Source of the DNA: Paucidesulfovibrio longus DSM 6739
GTDB lineage: Bacteria; Desulfobacterota; Desulfovibrionia; Desulfovibrionales; Desulfovibrionaceae
Direction: 5' to 3'
Length of the DNA stretch: 64,000 nt
Assembly: GCF_000420485.1 (NCBI RefSeq)
Contig: NZ_ATVA01000011.1
Span: forward strand, 496,001 to 560,000
The notes beneath the pieces are model-generated. The model was not told the DNA's origin and did no database searches. It saw only the letters and a list, made by a program, of their open reading frames with translations. Below are positions 57,511-64,000 of this stretch, piece by piece. Each line of letters starts with the position of its first letter. Position 1 is the first letter of the stretch. A program made the position numbers and the translations under genes.

Positions 57511-59676
57511 ATGATCCGCATCAACGAGATTACCGACAAGGTCGCTTCCTACATCGACAAGCCCGATCTGGCCTTGATCCAGAAGGCGTACGTCTTTTCC
57601 GCCCAGGCCCACGAGGGCGTGGTGCGCCGTTCGGGCGAACCCTACATTTCCCACCCCCTGTCCGTCGCCTACATCCTGGCCGAAATGCAGATGGACGAGC
57701 CTACCGTGGCGGCCGGACTGCTTCACGACACCGTGGAGGACACCGAGACTTCGCTGGACGAGATCGACGAGCTTTTCGGCGAGGAAGTGGCCGACATCGT
57801 CAACGGCGTGACCAAAATTTCAAAGATGGAATTCGAGTCCAAGGCCATGGCCCAGGGCGAGAACATCCGCAAGATGATCCTGGCCATGGCCGAGGACATC
57901 CGCGTGCTCATGGTCAAGCTGGCGGACCGGCTGCACAACATGCGCACGCTGCAATACATGAAGTCCATGAAGCAGCGGCTCATCGCCCAGGAAACCAAGG
58001 AAATCTACGCTCCCCTGGCCAACAGGCTCGGCCTGCACCGGCTCAAGATCGAGCTGGAGGATCTCTGCCTCCAGTATCTGCACCCCGACATCTTCGAGCA
58101 GCTCAGCGAAGGGGTGCGCCAGCACCACACCTCCGGCCAGGAGTACATCGAGAAGGTCATCGACCTGGTCAGCGAGATGCTCCGCAAGAACAAGATCCGG
58201 GGCCGGGTCTTCGGCAGGACCAAGCATCTCAACTCGACCTACAACAAGATGCTCCAGCAGAAGCTGACCCTGGACGAAGTCTACGACCTCATCGCCTTTC
58301 GCGTGGTCGTGGATTCCATCAAGGACTGCTACGCCGTGCTCGGCCTGGTCCACTCCATCTGGAAACCCGTGCCGGGGCGCTTCAAGGACTATATCTCCAC
58401 GCCCAAGGCGAACATGTACCAGTCCCTGCACACCACCGTGGTGGGGCCGGACGGCGAGCGCATCGAGATCCAGATCCGTACGGAAGAGATGCACCGCGTG
58501 GCCGAATACGGCGTGGCCGCGCACTGGCAATACAAGGAAGGCGTCAAGGGGCAGCGCAAGCGCGGCCCGTCCGAGCGCGACGCCGAGCGCTTCACCTGGC
58601 TGCGGCAGATCATGGACTGGCAGCGCGAGCTGTCCGACCCGCGCGAGTTCATGGCCTCGCTGCGTTTCGACCTCTTTCAGGACGAGGTCTACGTGTTCAC
58701 TCCGGCGGGCGACATCAAGGAGCTTCCCGAAGGGGCCACTCCCGTGGACTTCGCCTACGCCATCCATACCGAGGTCGGCGACCATTGCACCGGCGGCAAG
58801 GTCAACGGCAGAATCGTGCCGCTCTCCACCCCCCTGAAGAACGGCGACCAGGTCGAGGTGCTCACGGACAAGAAGCGCATGCCCAGCCGGGACTGGCTCA
58901 AGTTCGTCAAGACCGCCAAGGCCCGCACGCGCATCAAGCACTACATCCGTACGGAGGAGCGCGCCCGGAGCATTGCCCTGGCCAAGGAACTGCTGGAAAA
59001 GGAAGGCCGCAAGCACGGCATCAACGTGGTCAAGGCCATGAAGGACGGCTGGTTCGCCAAGCTGGCCGACGCCATGTCCGTGCCGTCCACGGACGAACTG
59101 CTTTCCCAGATCGGCTACGCGCACATCACGCCGAACAAGGCGCTCAAGCGGCTCTACGCGCTCATGGAAGGCAAGCCGGAGGCCAAGGAGCTGCCGGAAG
59201 CCCCGGAAGAGGCGGGCGGCCGCAAGCCCAAGTCCAAGAGCGAGGGCATCAAGATCAGCGGCGTGGACAACGTGCTGGTGCGCTTCGCCTCCTGCTGCAA
59301 CCCGCTGCCCGGCGAGCCCATCATCGGCTACATCACGCGCGGCCGCGGCGTCACCGTGCATCGCAACGACTGTCCGCATCTGAAGAACTTCGAGCCGGAA
59401 CGCCTGCTCACGGTGACCTGGGAGGGCCAGGAGGATCATCCCTATCCCGCGCGCATCCGCATCCGCTGCACCAACCAGAAGGGCATGCTCGCGCGGATCA
59501 CCAAGATCTTCTTCGACGAGGACATCAATATCGATTCCGGAACGTTCGAGTCCAACGTGGACGGCAACTCCGTACTGGAGATGACCGTGGAGGTCCGCAG
59601 CCTGGACCAGCTCTACGGAGCGCTGTCCAAGGTCAAGTCGGCAGGATCGGTCAAGGAGGCGCTGCGCATTTCCTGA
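57511..59676 (+). CDS. rel: Bifunctional (p)ppGpp synthetase/hydrolase
   Basis: A 721-residue RelA/SpoT homologue. The N-terminal HD hydrolase has GEPYISHPLSVAYIL and LLHDTVEDT (about residues 34-75), with the His and Asp metal ligands, so hydrolysis should be active. The synthetase domain (about 240-360) has AFRVVVDSIKDCYAVLG, PGRFKDYISTPKANMYQSLHTTVVG and RTEEMHRVAEYGVAAHW. TGS (about 400-460) and a C-terminal ACT domain follow (LEMTVEVRSLDQL). It makes and removes (p)ppGpp during starvation. It is 13 nt after the peptide-binding gene. Confidence 0.95.
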   Translation: MIRINEITDKVASYIDKPDLALIQKAYVFSAQAHEGVVRRSGEPYISHPLSVAYILAEMQMDEPTVAAGLLHDTVEDTETSLDEIDELFGEEVADIVNGVTKISKMEFESKAMAQGENIRKMILAMAEDIRVLMVKLADRLHNMRTLQYMKSMKQRLIAQETKEIYAPLANRLGLHRLKIELEDLCLQYLHPDIFEQLSEGVRQHHTSGQEYIEKVIDLVSEMLRKNKIRGRVFGRTKHLNSTYNKMLQQKLTLDEVYDLIAFRVVVDSIKDCYAVLGLVHSIWKPVPGRFKDYISTPKANMYQSLHTTVVGPDGERIEIQIRTEEMHRVAEYGVAAHWQYKEGVKGQRKRGPSERDAERFTWLRQIMDWQRELSDPREFMASLRFDLFQDEVYVFTPAGDIKELPEGATPVDFAYAIHTEVGDHCTGGKVNGRIVPLSTPLKNGDQVEVLTDKKRMPSRDWLKFVKTAKARTRIKHYIRTEERARSIALAKELLEKEGRKHGINVVKAMKDGWFAKLADAMSVPSTDELLSQIGYAHITPNKALKRLYALMEGKPEAKELPEAPEEAGGRKPKSKSEGIKISGVDNVLVRFASCCNPLPGEPIIGYITRGRGVTVHRNDCPHLKNFEPERLLTVTWEGQEDHPYPARIRIRCTNQKGMLARITKIFFDEDINIDSGTFESNVDGNSVLEMTVEVRSLDQLYGALSKVKSAGSVKEALRIS

Positions 59677-59799
59677 TGCGCGCCGCGCCGAAAGGGCATG
59701 AGGGGCGAAGCCCCCAAATTCATGGTCAGGCGGAAGAGCAGGCCGGAGGTCGCAGCTGGGCGGCTTTCCGGCCTGTTTTCGTGGGTGGCGCGGGCAGGG

Positions 59800-60597
59800 T
59801 CAGCGGGCGTCGGGAGCTTCGGGCGCGACCTCGATGAGCAGCACGTGTCCGTCCGTGCCCGGCCACTTGGCCTGCTGGGCGAGGAAGCGCGCTATGCCTC
59901 CGGGCGCGGCAAGGTCCATGCGCTGCACGCCGCCCTTGCGGAGCGCCTGTTCGAACCAGGCGCGGCCTTCGGCGTCCGCCAGCAGCAGGCCGACGTGGTG
60001 GTGCAGGAGCCTGCCCTTGCGCAGGCGGCTGAAGCTGAGCAGGCAGGGGCGGTCCGGCCGCAGCTGGGCCAGGATTTTTACCCAGGCGGCCGCGTCGTCC
60101 AGGGGGAACCCGCGCAGATTCCTGCCGTTGGCGTCTTCCGGCAGGTCCATGCGCCCTTCGGGCAGAAGCACCTTCCGTTCAAGCCCTTCGCTGACGTTGA
60201 GCACGAGATCGAACCCGAAATCCCAGTCCTCGCCTCCGGGCGCCCCCGGGCCGCTGTCGTGGTTGCGGTCGCGCAGCATGGCGGCCAGAGGCAGAGGCCG
60301 TTGCAGCGCCTTGCGCGCCGCCGCGACAACGAGTCCGCTGCAATTCAGGCCCGGCGAGTCCAGGACGATTTTTGGCCGGGCGAAATACGTCCAGCGCCCC
60401 TGTTCGTCCAGCGCGCCGTCGGTTCGGTAGGGCAGGCCGAGAAACGCGGCGGCCGCATCCGCGGGGGAGACTTCGTCCGCGGTGCCATTCCGGGCGGCTT
60501 GCGCCTGGGCCTGAACCGGGGACGCGGGCAGAACGGAAAGAGCCGCAGCGCAGATGCAGACCGCGCACAGCAAAAGGCTGGGGGGCGCATGTCTCAT
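59800..60597 (-). CDS. Secreted NlpC/P60-like (DUF1175) protein
   Basis: A 265-residue exported protein: the first 30 residues are a signal peptide (LLLCAVCICAAALSVLPASPVQA). The mature part has a Cys-His pair in a papain-like arrangement: SPGLNCSGLVVAAARKAL (about residues 80-97, with Cys as possible nucleophile) and later LLHHHVGLLLADA with His. This suggests a cysteine hydrolase for cell wall peptides, but the match to NlpC/P60 is loose and function is not proven. It overlaps the upstream lipoprotein gene by 4 nt. Confidence 0.6.
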   Translation of the reverse strand: MRHAPPSLLLCAVCICAAALSVLPASPVQAQAQAARNGTADEVSPADAAAAFLGLPYRTDGALDEQGRWTYFARPKIVLDSPGLNCSGLVVAAARKALQRPLPLAAMLRDRNHDSGPGAPGGEDWDFGFDLVLNVSEGLERKVLLPEGRMDLPEDANGRNLRGFPLDDAAAWVKILAQLRPDRPCLLSFSRLRKGRLLHHHVGLLLADAEGRAWFEQALRKGGVQRMDLAAPGGIARFLAQQAKWPGTDGHVLLIEVAPEAPDAR

Positions 60598-60953
60598 GGG
60601 TGGATGTTCAGCTTGATGGTGGTGATGGGTTGCGGATTGGTCTGGCGGTAAAAGCCCCAGACCTCGACGGTGCAGGGACCGGGCCGCAGCGCCCGGAACA
60701 CGGCGGTCCGTCCCCTTGCGTCCTCCGGCTCGAAACGTCCGGCGTCCCTCGGCGTCACCAGCCAATATTCGTCGTGGATGCCGTCCAGCTCCTCCGGAAC
60801 CTTCAGGGAAAGCCGCACGGTCTGCCCCGCAGCCAGGAAAGGGCCGTGGGCGGGGACGATCTCGCCGCGCAGGACCGTATGGTCGCAGGATCCGGCGAAG
60901 GTTGCCAGAAACAGGGCGATCGCGCCGAGGAAGGGGCGGTAGCTTCGCAGCAT
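60594..60953 (-). CDS. Small lipoprotein upstream of the secreted hydrolase
   Basis: A 119-residue lipoprotein; the signal FLGAIALFLATFAGSC ends in a lipobox-like Cys. The rest is a beta-rich, Ig-like sequence (QTVRLSLKVPEELDGIHDEYWLV and GPCTVEVWGFYRQTNPQ). I do not recognise the family. ATG 60953 follows AGGAG by 7 nt; its stop overlaps the secreted hydrolase start. It probably works together with that protein at the cell surface. Confidence 0.65.
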   Translation of the reverse strand: MLRSYRPFLGAIALFLATFAGSCDHTVLRGEIVPAHGPFLAAGQTVRLSLKVPEELDGIHDEYWLVTPRDAGRFEPEDARGRTAVFRALRPGPCTVEVWGFYRQTNPQPITTIKLNIHP

Positions 60954-61026
60954 GCATTGTCTCCTGGGTCTTGATGCTACCACGAACCCAGGCGGGCCGC
61001 CATCCCGAGGGGGGCGTAATTTGAGT

Positions 61027-61054
61027 TTGAATTTTTGCGGCAGTGGGGTATATT
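61027..61054 (+). promoter_or_regulatory. Promoter of the ferredoxin gene
   Basis: TTGAAT (61027-61032), 16 nt and TATATT (61049-61054) lie 59 nt before the ferredoxin start, in the divergent gap with the lipoprotein gene. Confidence 0.65.
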
Positions 61055-61112
61055 GAAAACGATGATCCCTGAAAGCAACGCGCCAAGGCGTATCGCAAGC
61101 AAGGAGGAATGA

Positions 61113-61295
<183 letters not shown>

Positions 61296-61348
61296 ACCGG
61301 CGGAAGCCCGGAGCGACGTTCGGCTGGTGCCGCCGGAAAGGAGGAATC

Positions 61349-61495
61349 ATGAGAGAAAGACGATCGGGACTGGAGAGGCGTTCCCGCAGCGGGAGACGGT
61401 CCGGAAAGGATCGCCGCACCTGCATGAGGACCAATCCGGACCGCCGGGAGCGGGAAGACCGCCGGGCCGGCGAGGATCGCCGCATGACCTATTGA
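61349..61495 (+). CDS. Arg-rich microprotein downstream of ferredoxin
   Basis: A 48-residue, strongly basic protein with repeated Asp-Arg-Arg units (SGKDRRTCM, NPDRREREDRRAGEDRRMTY) and nearly one Arg in three residues. ATG 61349 has GGAAAGGAGG before it. The composition suggests nucleic acid binding or an intrinsically disordered partner. It lies between ferredoxin and a hairpin terminator, so it is probably in the ferredoxin transcript. No family is recognised. Confidence 0.65.
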   Translation: MRERRSGLERRSRSGRRSGKDRRTCMRTNPDRREREDRRAGEDRRMTY

Positions 61496-61522
61496 CGGCG
61501 ACAAAAGCGCGAACACAATCGA

Positions 61523-61546
61523 GGCGTACGCAAGTGCGCCTTTTTT
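61523..61546 (+). terminator. Terminator after the ferredoxin/microprotein unit
   Basis: GGCGTAC and GTGCGCC form a 7-bp stem (one G-T pair) with a GCAA tetraloop, then six T residues. Confidence 0.9.
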
Positions 61547-61589
61547 CTTGCTGCCGCCAAGCTGAGCCCAAGACGCAAGGAGACCGTTC

Positions 61590-62456
61590 ATGATTCGTAA
61601 CGTCGCGGCCCTTCTGATTCTTCTTTTGCTGCTTCCCGCTGCGGGGTGGGCTCTCTCCCCTCGCAGCGACGGCGTCGCGGACCTGGAGGGGACTCGGCTG
61701 GCCTACCGGATTTACGGCCAGGGCAAGCCCCTGCTGTTGATCACCGGCTACGGGGCGAGCATGGAAACCTGGCCGGAACTCTTGCTGAAGGCGCTGGCCA
61801 GGGAGCGGCGGGTCGTTCTCTTCGACAATCGGGGCATCGCCCGTTCCACGGCGGACGATTCGCCCCTCAGCATCGCGCTTATGGCCGAGGACGCCGCCAG
61901 CCTGCTGCGCGCTCTGGACGTGGAGTCCGCCGAAGTCCTGGGCTGGTCCATGGGCGGCAGCATCGCCCAGGAACTGGCCCTGGCCCATCCGCAGATGGTC
62001 GAAAAACTGGTGCTCTATGCCACGGATTTCGAGAATGCCGGCGTCCTGGCCGCTCTGGCGCGCATCGAGGCCCGGAGAAAGGCTCCGGGAGCCCGGCCCG
62101 CCGACCATCTTTTCCCTGCGGCCTGGATGGACGCCCATCCGGACTATCTTTCGGTTTTCCCCGCCGTGACCGTCCCCCCGGATCCGGCGGCGGTGGCCCG
62201 CCAGAAGCAGGCCCTGGTCCGATGGCCGGGAACCCTGGCGCGGCTTGGGGAGATTCGCTCGCCCGTGCTTTTCGTGGTGGGGGAAGAGGATGAAGTGACG
62301 CCTGCGGACCGCAGCCGCATGGCTGTATCGCGCATGGGCGGCCCCGCGTGGCTGGCGGTGTTCGAAAACGCGGGGCATGGCCTGATGTTTCAGGCCCCGG
62401 AAGATTTCGCCCGGCTGGTGCTGGATTTTCTCGACCTGCGGCAAAGGGTGGAGTGA
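61590..62456 (+). CDS. Secreted alpha/beta hydrolase
   Basis: A 288-residue hydrolase with a signal peptide (AALLILLLLLPAAGWA). The catalytic Ser is in LGWSMGGSIAQE (around residue 118), the oxyanion region in LLITGYGASMETW, the acid near EEDEVTPADRS (around 235) and the His in NAGHGLMF (around 263). Fold and length fit epoxide hydrolase or esterase-like enzymes; the substrate is unknown. AGGAG before ATG 61590 is good. A 6-bp hairpin follows at 62457-62472, without a T tract. Confidence 0.85.
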   Translation: MIRNVAALLILLLLLPAAGWALSPRSDGVADLEGTRLAYRIYGQGKPLLLITGYGASMETWPELLLKALARERRVVLFDNRGIARSTADDSPLSIALMAEDAASLLRALDVESAEVLGWSMGGSIAQELALAHPQMVEKLVLYATDFENAGVLAALARIEARRKAPGARPADHLFPAAWMDAHPDYLSVFPAVTVPPDPAAVARQKQALVRWPGTLARLGEIRSPVLFVVGEEDEVTPADRSRMAVSRMGGPAWLAVFENAGHGLMFQAPEDFARLVLDFLDLRQRVE

Positions 62457-62537
62457 GCCTCCTTGCGGAGGCTTGGGAACGATACCCTTGCCATGCCTTG
62501 CAAGGAAGCTTTCTTCTTCCTTCGCCGGGGCAATGAA

Positions 62538-62569
62538 AAAGGGCTTGCGAATCGCTTCGCAAGCCCTTT
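62538..62569 (-). terminator. Terminator of tRNA-Pro
   Basis: AAAGGGCTTGCGAA and TTCGCAAGCCCTTT form a 14-bp stem with a 4-nt loop; on the minus strand it is followed by TTC after further T residues, 8 nt beyond the tRNA end. Confidence 0.9.
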
Positions 62570-62576
62570 GACATTC

Positions 62577-62653
62577 TGGTCGGGATGGCGCGATTTGAAC
62601 GCGCGATCTCTGCGTCCCGAACGCAGCGCTCTACCAGGCTGAGCCACATCCCG
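62577..62653 (-). tRNA. tRNA-Pro (CGG anticodon)
   Basis: A 77-nt tRNA on the minus strand. The acceptor stem CGGGATG pairs with CATCCCG, and CCA is encoded. The anticodon stem CTGCG/CGCAG encloses TTCGGGA with anticodon CGG. The T loop is TTCAAAT. Confidence 0.95.
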
Positions 62654-62917
62654 TGTGAAGAACAGCCTTCTAGCCAAACCGTGGGGAAAAGGCAAGCGCG
62701 AATCGCGGAAAATATGGAATTGTCCGGGACGGATTCGCTATTGTCCCGAAATAAGCAGGAAAAAAACATTTCGCCGGAGCGGTCGGAAAAGATGACGAGG
62801 AAGCATTTTGATTTCTTGCCGAAATCAAATAAGGTGGGGTATCATGCGACCATGCAGGGGATTCGGCATTTTGGCCGCATGAACGCAACGCAATGATTAC
62901 GAACTGAGGAGCGAGAG

Positions 62918-63973
62918 TTGATCAAGGTTCTCGTGGTTGACGACTCCGCCTTTATGCGCAAGGCCATCAGCACCATGCTGGAAAAAGACTCGGAAATCCG
63001 GGTTGTTGGCACAGCGCGCGATGGCGAGGAGGGGCTTGAGCAGGTTCGCAGGCTCGAACCCGACGTGATTACCATGGACATTGAGATGCCGCGCATGGAC
63101 GGGCTCACCGCCCTGCGGCACATCATGATGGAGATGCCGCGTCCGGTGCTGATGGTCAGCTCGCTGACCACCGAGGGGGCGCAGGACACCCTCAAGGCCA
63201 TGGAACTCGGTGCGGTGGACTATATTCCGAAGCAGCTTTCCAAGGTCTCCCTGGACATCATCAAGATCGAGGACGATCTGATCGCCAAGGTCAAGAGCGT
63301 GGCGCGGCGCAAGGTCTTCCGGCCCGCGGCGAGGCCCAGGACCGCTCCGGCCCCGCGCCCGGCGGCCGCGCCCCTGGCTGCGGGCTCGCGTCTTGCGGTC
63401 CGGCGCGACGTGGTCGCCATCGGGGTCTCCACGGGCGGACCTCCGGCCGTTCAATCCATCCTCACCGCGCTTCCAGCGGACTTTCCTGCGGGGATTCTCA
63501 TCGCGCAGCACATGCCCAAGGCGTTTACGGGCCCCTTTGCCCAGCGTCTGGACGGCGTTTGCAAGATCCGCGTGAAGGAAGCCGAGGACGGAGAAGTGTT
63601 CAGCCCCGGAACCGCCTACGTGGCGCCCGGCGGCAGACACATGATCCTGGAGCAGCGCATCTCGCGCATCGACGTGCGCATCGTGGACGAGCCAGCCGAC
63701 GCGCTCTACAAGCCGTCGGCCAACGTGCTCATGAACTCCGTTGCCAAGGCGGTCGGACGTCGCGGACTGGGCATCATCCTCACGGGCATGGGCAACGACG
63801 GCAAGGAGGGAATTGCCGAGCTCAAGACCAAGGGGGGCCGGGCTCTGGCCCAGAGCGACGAGACCTGCGTGGTCTACGGAATGCCCAAGGCCATCGTGGA
63901 CGCGGGGCTATCGGACGAGATCATCGACCTCGACGACATGCCGCGGGCAATCATGGAGAATATTTACAGATAG
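62918..63973 (+). CDS. cheB: Chemotaxis protein-glutamate methylesterase CheB
   Basis: A 351-residue two-domain enzyme that removes methyl groups from chemoreceptors. The receiver has D8, D9 and the phospho-acceptor D54 (DVITMDIEMPRMDG). The methylesterase has Ser in IGVSTGGPPA (about 170), His in IAQHMPKAFT (about 195) and Asp in ILTGMGNDGKEG (about 290). It starts with TTG 62918 after GAGGAG. It is separate from the CheB domain in the giant kinase at 13.2 kb, so the genome has at least two methylesterase modules. Confidence 0.94.
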   Translation: MIKVLVVDDSAFMRKAISTMLEKDSEIRVVGTARDGEEGLEQVRRLEPDVITMDIEMPRMDGLTALRHIMMEMPRPVLMVSSLTTEGAQDTLKAMELGAVDYIPKQLSKVSLDIIKIEDDLIAKVKSVARRKVFRPAARPRTAPAPRPAAAPLAAGSRLAVRRDVVAIGVSTGGPPAVQSILTALPADFPAGILIAQHMPKAFTGPFAQRLDGVCKIRVKEAEDGEVFSPGTAYVAPGGRHMILEQRISRIDVRIVDEPADALYKPSANVLMNSVAKAVGRRGLGIILTGMGNDGKEGIAELKTKGGRALAQSDETCVVYGMPKAIVDAGLSDEIIDLDDMPRAIMENIYR

Positions 63974-64000
63974 GCGCGGAGGCGGCGCTCGACGAGGGGG

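Noticed and set aside
62457-62472. GCCTCC-TTGC-GGAGGC hairpin after the secreted hydrolase
   Set aside because: No T tract follows, so it is not called a terminator.

Overview
This high-GC window reads as the chromosome of a sulfate-reducing deltaproteobacterium of the Desulfovibrio group (Desulfovibrionales). The evidence is a complete qrcABCD menaquinone reductase operon, a Desulfovibrio-type flavodoxin under a Fur box, a one-cluster Desulfovibrio-type ferredoxin, a tungsten aldehyde:ferredoxin oxidoreductase, a four-subunit 2-oxoacid:ferredoxin oxidoreductase and an hgcAB mercury-methylation pair. No phage, transposon, integrase or CRISPR array was seen, and the two tRNA genes are not flanked by integration genes.

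Layout. 1-4.8 kb: a molybdenum/tungsten cluster (end of an oxyanion ABC permease, its ATPase, a ThiF/MoeB-like enzyme, a MoaD-like carrier, tungsten AOR, and a divergent uncharacterised beta-grasp-like protein). 4.9-8.8 kb: 1-Cys peroxiredoxin, an EAL/HDOD signalling protein and a thiamin salvage operon. 9-12.7 kb: orphan response regulator, DUF368 lipid-carrier transporter, PilZ protein and a Fur-family regulator. 12.8-20.3 kb: tRNA-Ser, a giant CheB-CheR-PAS-kinase-receiver protein and a periplasmic 5'-nucleotidase. 20.5-22.6 kb: Fur-box flavodoxin operon with TPR-like partners. 22.7-26.7 kb: mazG, cvpA, rfbC-like and manC. 26.8-31.8 kb: qrcABCD. 32-38.4 kb: acyl-ACP thioesterase, a roughly 1 kb gene-poor stretch, a polar amino acid ABC transporter, deoC and cbiC. 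38.7-41.5 kb: korDABC. 41.6-46.9 kb: FlgO-like lipoprotein, purine nucleoside phosphorylase, motAB, a PilZ protein, two unknown genes and ssb. 47-51.4 kb: methyltransferase, hgcA, hgcB, then a marR-MFS pair facing them. 51.5-64 kb: membrane protein, SNF2 helicase, oligopeptide-binding lipoprotein, rel/spoT, a secreted NlpC/P60-like protein, a lipoprotein, ferredoxin, an Arg-rich microprotein, a hydrolase, tRNA-Pro and cheB.

How the genes connect. Energy metabolism is strongly represented: periplasmic electrons enter the quinone pool through Qrc, while AOR, Kor, ferredoxin and flavodoxin handle low-potential electrons in the cytoplasm. Motility and second-messenger control recur (motAB, two PilZ proteins, EAL/HDOD, CheB, the CheB/CheR kinase).

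The most unusual locus is hgcAB at 48.0-49.5 kb. HgcA and HgcB make methylmercury, but here the HgcA cap-helix motif has Ala where Gly is usual. The HgcA reading frame also continues upstream through one in-frame UGA into a 49-codon Cys-rich segment that has its own ribosome binding site. The UGA follows a Cys codon, and a perfect 8-bp hairpin with a GG-starting loop lies 11 nt after it, which fits a bacterial SECIS. I therefore propose, as an inference, that this HgcA may be a selenoprotein with an N-terminal Cys-Sec pair. Upstream lie two CGGANNTCCG sites 21 bp apart beside a promoter-like sequence, so the locus may be regulated.
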